Part shown: positions 55,601 through 64,000 of the stretch, piece by piece
Numbering within the stretch: position 1 is the first letter of the stretch
Layout: each line of letters starts with the position of its first letter
Assembly (NCBI RefSeq): GCF_900582195.1
Contig: NZ_UTHA01000078.1
Span: forward strand, 234,667-298,666
From: Pseudomonas viridiflava
GTDB lineage: Bacteria > Pseudomonadota > Gammaproteobacteria > Pseudomonadales > Pseudomonadaceae
DNA length: 64,000 nt
Direction: 5' to 3'
Notes under the pieces: generated by a model
Seen by the model: only the letters and a program-made list of their open reading frames with translations
The model's database searches: none
Told to the model about the DNA's origin: nothing
Made by a program: the position numbers and the translations under genes

Positions 55601-55781
55601 GCGTCGCGACAGCTCCAGCAATATTGTCCGAACAATGGTCAATCGCAGAGGGGATGGTCTGGTTTACATCTGGACACAGTCGATGCCGCGGATCAGCGGC
55701 ATCATGTTCCGAGACATCGGCGCGTTATCGCAGCGCCTGATAGAGATCGGCCTGACCCTGCAAAGTCGCTTACCCACCTGA
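52644..55781 (+). CDS. DUF6543 toxin with degenerate TIKI/PMT-C2-like domain, paralogue 2
   Basis: A 1045-residue protein, a tandem paralogue of the one at 47079-50165, alignable end to end, with most differences in the linkers. The same three changes occur: GETL at 750-753, LYVRG at 776-780 and DATN at 883-886, replacing the GX2H, Glu and GX2H positions of the TIKI-like fold. Conserved structural residues remain (IASMRFMIENMPAFSRH, PGISELRGGIGLRIED). ATG 52644 (MTYPERRLLPN) is chosen because it keeps the ribosome-binding site AAGGATGAAGAACGC that paralogue 1 also has; an upstream start would place this in coding sequence. It is convergent with guaA and ends in a shared terminator. Confidence 0.75.
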   Translation: MTYPERRLLPNAADKTALKAIAATIVQTCPSLNDSARQVASEILTDKGLSGLDPDCVYFHRFNTAQSSALTFTGWEHLLEKPYETLTLTQLVIQRFRATDQDNADLLGLYCGFYSDGPQAENFNQSNEIRLLGSDVLKTFWEVDFSARYTNQLTTFWQTSSDNFRALAKCNFLSLAVQALQQDDLDGTDFQRIVGSVIGPVTWPVTLQMLQALHPVGAEVRALDLDGHITSNALRVVEDSGRQTLYLPGEARPFLLMDNEADLHWWLLEQMNSEDKRTAFLKHFPLADRNHMSENLTDLMNRLVSTWGHSDHQMVNRSNVAITGDAFTWLSESTRMSMVAEAHLALTSNSDLRKKLWIGYLSAGLKVFGPMAAVGWPFALPLIGASIANMGLNIDQAVNGTTATERKAGVTGAVLNAIDIVFNIPFLISTGAHLEVGPQVEFAEAEEMRGLIEFTSADTPFLPPVDQPPVTAVDPQATVELTNEIPIETPPASTEQLATTAARPGSSGPQIPPRYRCNELLGHRSVEAAPGKYEGIYRLDKEPGYAIEMDGAAYYVRYFADSEDAGNWAIVNPERPNQFAYSLPVRLGRNGKWERIPALRLRGGGQCVGKACFLDTDLTSSSAPASATPSAELPLVEPVSPVARPLRLVTPLNDIAGVDMEKMKRWAMDLPETFAELSNANRGEPSTADTYAAYFGSRRASMLNEAKEHYSELNWTNLPARPVIPQIDPEMQTAEWIDRIFANTDGLVVGETLDRIASMRFMIENMPAFSRHINTLYVRGLLSDFAQADLNDFYLSGEMSEDLRGYLSSLGTDPDDQFNMLELIKAAQANGIRPHGLDVAQSYKLKIPLTSIEEQMYHARIASQIMWGDELLNRPGKWVALVDATNTNTFRSLPGISELRGGIGLRIEDAVPSEVPDIRIDPGLKVARGPFDNGATTRDSFDFLFADLRLQIETPVPQWTEATVNTLLNRNGMFLFEKTQNAYTLVRRDSSSNIVRTMVNRRGDGLVYIWTQSMPRISGIMFRDIGALSQRLIEIGLTLQSRLPT

Positions 55782-55798
55782 CCTGTTTTCAGGGCTGA

Positions 55799-55838
55799 AA
55801 CGAAAAAACCCTTGGCTTCAGGCCAAGGGTTTTTCGTT
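55799..55838. terminator. Bidirectional terminator between toxin paralogue 2 and guaA
   Basis: A long stem, AACGAAAAAACCCTTGGC / GCCAAGGGTTTTTCGTT with one unpaired base, flanked by A and T tracts so that it can terminate transcription from both directions. Confidence 0.92.
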
Positions 55839-55856
55839 AATCAACCTGCAGCGGGA

Positions 55857-57434
55857 TCACTCCCACTCAATGGTCGCCGGCGGCTTGCTCGACACGTCGT
55901 AAGTGACGCGGGAGATGCCTTCGATTTCATTGATGATGCGGCCGGAGACGGTTTCCAGCAGTTCGTAAGGCAGGTGAGCCCAACGCGCGGTCATGAAGTC
56001 GATGGTTTCCACGGCACGCAGGGCAACCACCCAGGCGTAACGACGGCCATCGCCAACAACGCCAACCGATTTCACTGGCTGGAACACGACGAAGGCCTGG
56101 CTGACCTTGTGGTACCAGTCGGCTTTGCGCAGTTCTTCGATGAAGATGTGGTCAGCGCGACGCAGCAGGTCGGCGTATTCCTTTTTCACTTCACCGAGGA
56201 TGCGCACGCCCAGGCCCGGGCCCGGGAACGGGTGGCGGTAGACCATGTCGTACGGCAGGCCCAGTTCCAGGCCCAGACGACGGACTTCGTCCTTGAACAG
56301 TTCGCGCAGTGGCTCGACCAGTTTCAGGTTCATCTCTTCCGGCAGGCCGCCCACGTTGTGGTGCGACTTGATCACGTGAGCCTTGCCGCTTTTCGCGCCA
56401 GCCGACTCGATCACGTCCGGGTAGATGGTGCCCTGAGCGAGGTATTTGATGTTTTCCAGTTTGTTCGACTGGGCATCGAAGACGTCGATGAAGGTGCGAC
56501 CGATGATCTTGCGCTTCTTCTCCGGGTCGGCTTCGCCGGCCAGGTTGTTGAGGAACTGCTCTTCCGCGTTGGCGCGAATGACTTTGACGCCCATGTTCTC
56601 GGCGAACATGGCCATCACTTGCTCGCCTTCGTGCAGACGCAGCAGGCCGTTGTCGACGAAGACGCAGGTCAACTGGTCGCCGATGGCTTTGTGCAGCAGT
56701 GCAGCAACCACCGAGGAGTCAACGCCGCCGGACAGACCCAGCAGCACGTTGTCGGTGCCGACCTGTGCGCGGATGTTAGCGATGGCGTCTTCAGCGATCT
56801 TCGACGGCGTCCACAGGGCTTCGCAGCCGCAGATGTCGAGGACGAAGCGCGACAGGATACGGCCGCCCTGCTTGGTGTGCGTAACTTCCGGGTGGAACTG
56901 CACGCCGTAGTAGGCACGATCGTCGTTGAACATGCCGGCGATCGGGCAGCTCGGGGTGCTGGCGAGGATGTGGAAGTCTTCCGGCATCCTGGTGACCTTG
57001 TCACCGTGGCTCATCCATACGTCGAGACCGAACAGGCCATCGGCGTCGATGTGGTCTTCGATGCCGTCGAGCAGACGGCTCTTGCCGACCACGTCAACGC
57101 GGGCGTAACCGAACTCACGCAGTTCGGAACCTTCCACTTTGCCGCCCAGTTGCTCGGCCATGGTCTGCATGCCGTAGCAGATACCGAAGACCGGAACGCC
57201 CAGGTCAAACACGGCCTGAGGGCAGCGCGGGCTGTTGGCTTCGTGCACGGACTCGGGGCCGCCGGCGAGGATGACGCCTTTAGGAGCGAATTCGCGGATC
57301 GCATCTTCGTCCATGTCGAACGGGTGCAGTTCGCAGTACACACCAATTTCGCGCACACGGCGGGCAATCAGTTGGGTGTATTGCGAACCGAAGTCGAGGA
57401 TCAGGATGCGGTGAGCGTGAATATCGAGGGCCAT
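55857..57434 (-). CDS. guaA: GMP synthase (glutamine-hydrolysing)
   Basis: A 525-residue enzyme that aminates XMP to GMP with glutamine and ATP. The N-terminal class I glutamine amidotransferase has Cys86 in FGICYGMQ and a His-Pro-Glu in [11 protein letters not shown]. The ATP pyrophosphatase domain has the P-loop [10 protein letters not shown]. The C-terminal dimerisation part ends PPATIEWE. Length matches E. coli GuaA. It lies 99 bp downstream of guaB, the usual guaBA operon. On its 3' side, where I recall cumA and tadA in other pseudomonads, lie the toxin genes. Confidence 0.97.
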   Translation of the reverse strand: MALDIHAHRILILDFGSQYTQLIARRVREIGVYCELHPFDMDEDAIREFAPKGVILAGGPESVHEANSPRCPQAVFDLGVPVFGICYGMQTMAEQLGGKVEGSELREFGYARVDVVGKSRLLDGIEDHIDADGLFGLDVWMSHGDKVTRMPEDFHILASTPSCPIAGMFNDDRAYYGVQFHPEVTHTKQGGRILSRFVLDICGCEALWTPSKIAEDAIANIRAQVGTDNVLLGLSGGVDSSVVAALLHKAIGDQLTCVFVDNGLLRLHEGEQVMAMFAENMGVKVIRANAEEQFLNNLAGEADPEKKRKIIGRTFIDVFDAQSNKLENIKYLAQGTIYPDVIESAGAKSGKAHVIKSHHNVGGLPEEMNLKLVEPLRELFKDEVRRLGLELGLPYDMVYRHPFPGPGLGVRILGEVKKEYADLLRRADHIFIEELRKADWYHKVSQAFVVFQPVKSVGVVGDGRRYAWVVALRAVETIDFMTARWAHLPYELLETVSGRIINEIEGISRVTYDVSSKPPATIEWE

Positions 57435-57533
57435 GATTCAGTCTCGTCTAAGTCGTTCAGAAACAGTCGTGATTCAGAAACAACTCGGGGCTGAATCAAA
57501 CAGCCCCGGTTGCTTACTTTATTGCTTGAAGGC

Positions 57534-59081
<1,548 letters not shown>

Positions 59082-59119
59082 TTAATATCAATGTTGCTGA
59101 TATACGGAGATCCCCGGCC

Positions 59120-59668
59120 CTACAGCTCCACCTTGACCCAAGAGACAGGTTGATCGAGCCAATCGGCGAACTCATCGATAAAGCTTTGTTTGAAGCCCGC
59201 CTCCAGCCAGTTATTGAAGATGAAGCCGAGGTTGGAGAACGCGCACTCCTGCAGGTACAGAAAGCCGTTGATGTCATCTTCATGCCCGCATTCCGGGCAG
59301 GTGAAGTTGTCCGTGCGGCCCGGGAACCAGTCTTCCAGGCTTTCGAACAGCGCTTCGCCGACCTCGCGACGGCACTCCGGGCAACCGGCCTCTTCGAGAA
59401 AACCCTTGGCCGGCGTGTAGATGCAGCGTTTGGTGACGATCTCCAAGCCATTGATCGGCTCACCGAACGGCAGCGCCTGCGGGTGCAACACCACGGCCCG
59501 CGCGCCATCGGCGATCGCGTAAGCCATGCGATTGCCGGTGCGGCCACAGGTGGTCAGCTCTTCTCTGATGATGTTCTTGCGTACCAGCCAGCGCACGATC
59601 GCCCGGGCCCGGGGTTCGTGGACCGGCAGGGTGGAGATTTTCGGGACGATGATGCTTTGCGAATTCAT
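59120..59668 (-). CDS. Conserved hypothetical protein with two CxxC zinc-knuckle pairs
   Basis: A 181-residue cytoplasmic protein. Cys96/Cys99 (GCPECR) and Cys124/Cys127 (TCPECGH) look like a four-cysteine zinc site. The N-terminal half (IVRWLVRKNIIREE..GRTGNRMAYAI) resembles a small helical, possibly winged domain. It has no Walker or transporter motif. The role is unknown; a nucleic-acid or protein-binding function is plausible from the zinc ribbon. ATG 59668 follows AGGA; an upstream extension runs into a REP element and is rejected. Confidence 0.7.
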   Translation of the reverse strand: MNSQSIIVPKISTLPVHEPRARAIVRWLVRKNIIREELTTCGRTGNRMAYAIADGARAVVLHPQALPFGEPINGLEIVTKRCIYTPAKGFLEEAGCPECRREVGEALFESLEDWFPGRTDNFTCPECGHEDDINGFLYLQECAFSNLGFIFNNWLEAGFKQSFIDEFADWLDQPVSWVKVEL

Positions 59669-59699
59669 GGAAAGTCCTGCGGTGTGGCTTCTGACGCCT

Positions 59700-59763
59700 T
59701 CGCGAGCAAGCTCGCTCCCACAATGGAATGCATTTCCCACAGTGGGAGCGAGCCTGCTCGCGA
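59700..59763. repeat. REP pair, copy 5, in reversed arrangement
   Basis: Here the unit ending GCTCGCTCCCAC (59700-59721) comes first and the GTGGGAGCGAGC unit (59742-59763) second, only 20 bp apart, the opposite order to copies 1-4. Confidence 0.88.
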
Positions 59764-59806
59764 AGAGGCCCTAAAGGCCGGCAGCTTAATCCCTGACGAA
59801 ATCCGG

Positions 59807-60574
59807 TCAAGTGCTGAGGTAACGCCCGATCAACGCCAGCCCACTCGCCAGCACCAGCCACGTCACCAGCCGCACGAACGCCTCGCGCGACAACTTCATG
59901 GTCAACCGCCGCCCGATCCACAACCCCAGCGCCATGGCCGGCAGCAGACACAGCGCCAGCATCAACAAGGGTAGCTCGGCATACACACCGGCGATGGCAA
60001 ACAGGCTTAAACGCACTATCGTGCTGCAACTGATCAGGGCACTTTGCGTGGCCCTGGCGGCCTCTTTCGGCAAGCGGCTGTTGAGATAAATGGCATATAA
60101 AAAGCCGCCACTGCCGAACAGAGCTCCGAATAATCCACCAACAGTCCCCATCGGCACGGCCCACGCTGCCGACAATTGCGCCGGCCGCGCTTTGACCCAA
60201 AGGCTGTAAACCGCATAAGTGCTGATAAACAGCCCCATCAACAACAGCAACAGATCGGATTTGAGGTTGAGCAAGAAAATCACCCCCAATGTGCAACCCA
60301 CCGCCATGCACGGCAGCAGCCGCAACAACTCCGGCTTAGCCACATCCCGCCGCGACGGCAGCAGATTGCCGAACGCCGCGACAAAATCCAGCAACACCAG
60401 CAGCGGCACAATCTTCGACAACGGCATGAACAGAATCAAAATCGGCCCCGCCACCAGCGCCGTGCCAAATCCGGCAATGCCGAACACGATGTAAGCCAGC
60501 GCGATGCCCAAGGCAATTACCGCCCAACCACTGATGCCCCACGACCACTCACTCAACAACCCCGCCACACTCAT
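59807..60574 (-). CDS. TauE/SafE (TSUP) family membrane exporter
   Basis: A 255-residue protein with eight hydrophobic helices. It has the family's repeated architecture: FGIAGFGTALVAGPILILF in the first half and GTVGGLFGALFGSGGFLY in the second, each with the glycine-rich turn. TSUP proteins move sulfite, sulfoacetate or related organosulfur anions across the inner membrane. It is divergent from a LysR-family regulator across about 100 bp, which may control it. The substrate is unknown. Confidence 0.85.
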   Translation of the reverse strand: MSVAGLLSEWSWGISGWAVIALGIALAYIVFGIAGFGTALVAGPILILFMPLSKIVPLLVLLDFVAAFGNLLPSRRDVAKPELLRLLPCMAVGCTLGVIFLLNLKSDLLLLLMGLFISTYAVYSLWVKARPAQLSAAWAVPMGTVGGLFGALFGSGGFLYAIYLNSRLPKEAARATQSALISCSTIVRLSLFAIAGVYAELPLLMLALCLLPAMALGLWIGRRLTMKLSREAFVRLVTWLVLASGLALIGRYLST

Positions 60575-60674
60575 TGATCTGCTTCCTTAATAAGCCTGAG
60601 ATGACTTTAGCCAGCGCCGAGTGTTGCGACTAATATCTTCAAAGCCACCAACCCATCTCAAAAAGGCATTGCTC

Positions 60675-61619
60675 GTGCTTTCGACTCGTCAATTGCGCTA
60701 CTTCGTGGAAATCGCCGAATGTGGAAGTTTCAGTGCGGCGGCCGAGCGTCTGTTTATCGCACAATCGGCGCTGAGCCGGCAGATCAAGGACATGGAGACA
60801 CGTCTGCAGACTCCGCTGTTCGAACGTACGGCGCGCCAGCCCCGGCTCACGGCGGCAGGCGAAGCGTTTTTGCCGCGAGCGCGCAATCTGCTCAATGAAT
60901 TGGGTAAGGCCAGCGCCATGGCCACCGAAGTCGGCAATGGCCAACTCGGCACATTGCGCCTCAGCCACTCCAGCACTGTGTCGATCAGCGGCCGTTTGCT
61001 CAGTGATATCGGCGCTTATCTGCAGCAACAACCCGGGGTGTCGCTGGACATCGGCAAATTGTCTTCCGAGGCGCAACTGGAAGAGCTGGCTGAGGGACGC
61101 CTCGATATCGGCCTGTTGCGCCTGCCCGTGTTGCGCCAGCGCGAAGGTATTCAGATTGTGCCGCTGTTTACTGAACGGTTGCTGCTGGCAGTACCGATGG
61201 ATCATCGATTGGCCGACGCTGAACGTGTCGATCTGGCCCAACTTAAAGACGAAGCGTTCATCTCGATTCCGCATCCGCAACGCGGAGGCTTGAGCTATTT
61301 GTGTGCCGATCTGTGCATGCGTCAGGGCTTCTTCCCAAAAGCGGCACGAGTGATGTCGCGCAAGACCACCCAGCTTCAGCTGATTCAGGCAGGTTTCGGC
61401 ATCGCCCTGCTGCCGGAATCGATGCAGGACATCGCCCCGAGCGGCGTACGATTTCTGCCGCTGGCCGATCCCGACTGCCAAAGCTCCGTCGCCCTCGCCT
61501 ATCGCCAGAATCCAACACCGTTGATCCAACACTTCCTCCAGACTTTCACCAATCGCCCCTGTGGGAGCGAGCCTGCTCGCGAAAGCGGACCGTCAGCCAC
61601 TGAGGATGTCGAAGGATAA
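60675..61619 (+). CDS. LysR-family transcriptional regulator with REP-encoded tail
   Basis: A protein of about 314 residues. The N-terminal winged helix is standard (LRYFVEIAECGSFSAAAERL, then AQSALSRQIKDMETRL split by its turn), followed by the periplasmic-binding-protein-like effector domain (LRLSHSSTVSISGRLL onward). The start is taken as the GTG at 60675 (then LSTRQLRYF), preceded by AAGG; a GTG at 60621 is in frame but adds an atypical tail. The last 20 residues or so (CGSEPARESG...) are translated from a REP element, so the domain proper ends near 61555. It may regulate the divergent TSUP exporter. Confidence 0.83.
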   Translation: MLSTRQLRYFVEIAECGSFSAAAERLFIAQSALSRQIKDMETRLQTPLFERTARQPRLTAAGEAFLPRARNLLNELGKASAMATEVGNGQLGTLRLSHSSTVSISGRLLSDIGAYLQQQPGVSLDIGKLSSEAQLEELAEGRLDIGLLRLPVLRQREGIQIVPLFTERLLLAVPMDHRLADAERVDLAQLKDEAFISIPHPQRGGLSYLCADLCMRQGFFPKAARVMSRKTTQLQLIQAGFGIALLPESMQDIAPSGVRFLPLADPDCQSSVALAYRQNPTPLIQHFLQTFTNRPCGSEPARESGPSATEDVEG

Positions 61620-61648
61620 GACGCCTTCGCGAGCAAGCTCGCTCCCAC
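61561..61648. repeat. REP pair, copy 6, overlapping the end of the LysR gene
   Basis: Units at 61561-61582 and 61627-61648. The first unit lies inside the open reading frame of the LysR gene; the second is just upstream of xseA. Confidence 0.9.
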
Positions 61649-61705
61649 AGGGGTTTTGTGTTGTGTCATGGTGATTGGCAGGCAAATGCCTTTAAACTGC
61701 GCCCC

Positions 61706-63085
61706 ATGATTAAAGATCCCTTTGCAAGACTTGGCCTGGACCGTGAAGTCCTGACCGTCAGCCAGCTCAACGGCCGCGCGCGGGTGTTGCTCGAAGACGT
61801 GTTCAGCAACATCTGGGTCGAAGGCGAAATCTCCAACCTCGCCCGCCCGGCGTCCGGTCACATCTACTTCACCCTCAAGGACAGCGGCGCACAGGTGCGT
61901 TGCGCGCTGTTCCGGCAGAACGCCGCGCGGGTGCGACAGGCATTGAAGGACGGCTTGGCGGTCAAAGTGCGCGGCAAGGTTTCGCTGTTCGAAGGCCGTG
62001 GCGACTATCAGCTGATTCTCGACACCGTGGAACCGGCCGGTGATGGTGCGTTGCGTCTGGCCTTCGATGCGCTGAAGGAAAAGCTCAGCGCCGAAGGTCT
62101 GTTCAGTGCCGAACGCAAAGTGCCGCTGCCGGCGCATCCGCAGCGCATCGGCATCATCAGTTCGCCAACCGGCGCGGTGATTCGCGACATCATCAGCGTA
62201 TTCCGCCGCCGTGCGCCGCAGGTGCAACTGACGCTGATTCCGACCGCCGTGCAGGGCCGCGAGGCCACTGCGCAAATCGTCCGCGCGCTGAAAATGGCTG
62301 ATGCCCGTGGTTTCGACGCGCTGATTCTCGCCCGTGGCGGCGGCTCGCTGGAAGATCTCTGGTGCTTCAACGAAGAAGCTGTAGCCCGTGCCGTTGATGC
62401 CTGCGTGACACCGATTGTCAGCGCGGTTGGCCATGAAACCGATGTGTCGATCAGTGACTTTGTCGCCGACGTACGCGCGCCGACGCCGTCCGCAGCCGCC
62501 GAACTGCTCGCGCCCGATTCCAGCCATCTGATCCGTCAGGTCGAAAGCCTGCATCGGCGCTTGGTGATGCGCATGCGCGACCGTTTGATGCGTGATCGCC
62601 TGCGCCTGGAAGGCATGGCCCGTCGCTTGCGCCATCCCGGCGAGCGCCTGCGTCAGCAAGCGCAGCGTCTGGACGATCTGGACATGCGCATGCGCCGCGC
62701 TTTCGAGCGTCATCTCAACACTCGCCGCGAACGCTTGATCCGCCTTGAAACTCGCCTCGCCGGGCAACATCCGGGACGTCAGTTAGCGATGTTGCGCCAA
62801 CGGCTCGACAGCCTTGCCGAACGCCTGCCCCGCGCGATGCGCGAAGGTTTGAAAAACCGTCGCCTGCAATTGCACAGTCAGATGCAGACGCTGCACGTGG
62901 TCAGCCCGTTGGCAACACTCGGCCGTGGCTACAGCATTCTGCTCGATGAGCGCGGCCACGCGATCCGCAACGCCGCGCAGACCCACCCAGGCCAGCGCCT
63001 CAAAGCCAAGCTTGGCGAAGGCGAACTGCAAGTGCGCGTCGAGGACAATCACCTGACGCCTGTCACCCTTTCTTTACTGGACTGA
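61706..63085 (+). CDS. xseA: Exodeoxyribonuclease VII large subunit
   Basis: A 459-residue subunit. The N-terminal OB-fold (VWVEGEISNL-like IWVEGEISNLARPASGH, at about 33-50) binds single-stranded DNA. The catalytic core has the TGAVIRDI and ARGGGSLEDLWCFNEE motifs, then a long coiled-coil Arg-rich region (about 290-410) typical of the subunit. Together with XseB it degrades single-stranded DNA to oligonucleotides. ATG 61706 is the conserved start (MIKDPFARLGL). The M23 peptidase gene starts three bases after its stop codon. Confidence 0.95.
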   Translation: MIKDPFARLGLDREVLTVSQLNGRARVLLEDVFSNIWVEGEISNLARPASGHIYFTLKDSGAQVRCALFRQNAARVRQALKDGLAVKVRGKVSLFEGRGDYQLILDTVEPAGDGALRLAFDALKEKLSAEGLFSAERKVPLPAHPQRIGIISSPTGAVIRDIISVFRRRAPQVQLTLIPTAVQGREATAQIVRALKMADARGFDALILARGGGSLEDLWCFNEEAVARAVDACVTPIVSAVGHETDVSISDFVADVRAPTPSAAAELLAPDSSHLIRQVESLHRRLVMRMRDRLMRDRLRLEGMARRLRHPGERLRQQAQRLDDLDMRMRRAFERHLNTRRERLIRLETRLAGQHPGRQLAMLRQRLDSLAERLPRAMREGLKNRRLQLHSQMQTLHVVSPLATLGRGYSILLDERGHAIRNAAQTHPGQRLKAKLGEGELQVRVEDNHLTPVTLSLLD

Positions 63086-63088
63086 TCC

Positions 63089-63910
63089 ATGCCGCGTTTT
63101 CTGGCTCCATTGTTTTTGCTCTGCCTGACCTTCAATGCCCACGCCGACAGTTACATCACCCGACTCTTGAACAAACCGGTGCCGGGCGGCGTCGCGGTGG
63201 TTGATCTAGGCACCGCCGCGCAGGCACCGAAAGCCACGTATCAGGGCAAACCGGTACTGGTGGTCAAGGAACAGAACAACTGGCTCGCGATTGTCGGCGT
63301 GCCGTTGACCGTCAAACCGGGCGCGCAGCAGATCAGCAGTGGCGGGCGCAATCTGCCCTTTACCGTCGGCAACAAGAAGTACCCGGAACAACGCATCACC
63401 CTGAAGAACAAGCAGCAAGTCAATCCGGATCAGTCCAACCTCAAGCGCATCGAGGGTGAACTGGCCGAGCAGATCAAGGCTTACCGCAGCTTCAGCCCGA
63501 ACACGCCGAGCAATCTGCTGTTGGACAAACCGGTCAACGGGCCGCTGTCGAGCAAATTTGGCGTGCGTCGCTTCTTCAATGGTGAAGAGCGCAATCCACA
63601 TGCCGGCCTCGACTTCGCGGTGCCGGCGGGTACGCCGATCAAGACGCCGGCGGCGGGCAAGGTGATTCTCACCGGCAACTACTTCTTCAACGGCAACACG
63701 GTGTTTGTCGACCATGGCCAGGGCTTTATCAGCATGTTCTGCCATATGTCGAAGATTGACGTGAAAGTCGGCGATCAACTGGCGCGGGGCGCCGTGGTCG
63801 GCAAAGTCGGCGCGACTGGCCGGGCGACCGGGCCGCACATGCACTGGAATGTCAGCCTGAATGATGCGCGGGTGGATCCGGCGATTTTCATTGGTGCGTT
63901 TCAGCCTTAA
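63089..63910 (+). CDS. Periplasmic M23-family metallopeptidase
   Basis: A 273-residue exported protein (signal peptide ending NAHA). The N-terminal half (about 20-130) is a beta-rich domain; the C-terminal half is the LytM/M23 fold with zinc ligands His171 and Asp175 (HAGLD) and the HMH motif at 250-252. The residues for activity are all present, so it should cleave peptidoglycan cross-link peptides rather than act as a degenerate activator. It is cotranscribed with xseA. Confidence 0.9.
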   Translation: MPRFLAPLFLLCLTFNAHADSYITRLLNKPVPGGVAVVDLGTAAQAPKATYQGKPVLVVKEQNNWLAIVGVPLTVKPGAQQISSGGRNLPFTVGNKKYPEQRITLKNKQQVNPDQSNLKRIEGELAEQIKAYRSFSPNTPSNLLLDKPVNGPLSSKFGVRRFFNGEERNPHAGLDFAVPAGTPIKTPAAGKVILTGNYFFNGNTVFVDHGQGFISMFCHMSKIDVKVGDQLARGAVVGKVGATGRATGPHMHWNVSLNDARVDPAIFIGAFQP

Positions 63911-63935
63911 GAAATTTGATGGGCTGATGGCCCCT

Positions 63936-64000
63936 TCGCGAGCAAGCTCGCTCCCACATTGGATTGCGTTCACAACACAATCCGTGTGGGAGCGAGCTTG
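63936..64000. repeat. REP pair, copy 7 (cut by window edge)
   Basis: One unit at 63936-63957 and the beginning of an inverted unit at 63986-64000, in the same reversed arrangement as copy 5. Confidence 0.85.

Noticed and set aside
55812..57494. A 560-codon open frame opposite guaA
   Set aside because: Antisense shadow running exactly over guaA and through its terminator; no plausible domain.
59120..59668. ATPase component of a sugar transporter
   Set aside because: A label of this kind may be met for homologues, but there is no Walker A, Walker B or ABC signature; the visible feature is a four-cysteine zinc site.

Overview
The window looks like a chromosomal segment of a fluorescent pseudomonad (Pseudomonas fluorescens group). 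The GC-rich coding, the membrane quinoprotein glucose dehydrogenase next to an OprB porin, a CumA-like multicopper oxidase, cmoAB, guaBA and xseA all fit. So do the many copies of two intergenic palindromic elements: a REP pair with GTGGGAGCGAGC arms, and an element with CCCTCACCC/GGGTGAGGG arms. No rRNA, tRNA, CRISPR array, insertion sequence or phage gene was recognised.

Layout. 0-6.4 kb: amino-acid transport and small-molecule metabolism (two APC-superfamily permeases, a nitrilase-family amidohydrolase, a LuxR-type regulator, an FMN glutamate-synthase-like protein, a GtrA protein). 6.9-10.0 kb: a large divergent class A penicillin-binding-protein-like enzyme. 10.2-15.3 kb: a 1708-residue toxin/effector with an N-terminal dermonecrotic-toxin-like (DUF6543) region, leucine-rich repeats and a C-terminal NEL ubiquitin-ligase domain. 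15.4-22.3 kb: a CS1/CFA-I-type (alternate chaperone-usher) fimbrial operon with two pilins and two tip adhesins. 22.8-24.2 kb: a PadR regulator and siderophore-interacting ferric reductase. 25.5-29.5 kb: OprB and Gcd for periplasmic glucose oxidation. 31.0-34.7 kb: a second-type Lon protease, an I42 peptidase inhibitor and a YhhN protein. 34.9-38.6 kb: tRNA modification (cmoA, cmoB, tadA) and the multicopper oxidase. 38.7-47.0 kb: a self-contained trehalose phosphotransferase cassette (treR, treP, treC, a maltoporin-like channel, a fused EIIA-HPr-EI and a small EIIB-like protein). 47.1-55.8 kb: two tandem DUF6543 toxin paralogues flanking a TerD-like gene. 55.9-63.9 kb: core genes (guaA, guaB, a zinc-ribbon protein, a TSUP exporter, a LysR regulator, xseA, an M23 peptidase).

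The most striking content is the toxin family. Three very large proteins in one 64-kb window share a DUF6543-type N-terminus and a hydrophobic middle but carry different C-terminal modules. One has a NEL ligase with its catalytic CxD intact. The two tandem ones have a TIKI/ChaN/PMT-C2-like domain in which both GX2H motifs and the intervening Glu are replaced in the same way, so they look like pseudoenzymes or repurposed domains. Both tandem genes are preceded by the same ~60-bp leader, in which an inverted repeat can pair with the ribosome-binding site. The trehalose and toxin block sits between guaA and cumA-tadA, which I recall as close neighbours in other pseudomonads, so it looks like an accessory insertion.

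Limits: all function calls are by eye from motifs and remembered families; no database search or structure prediction was run.
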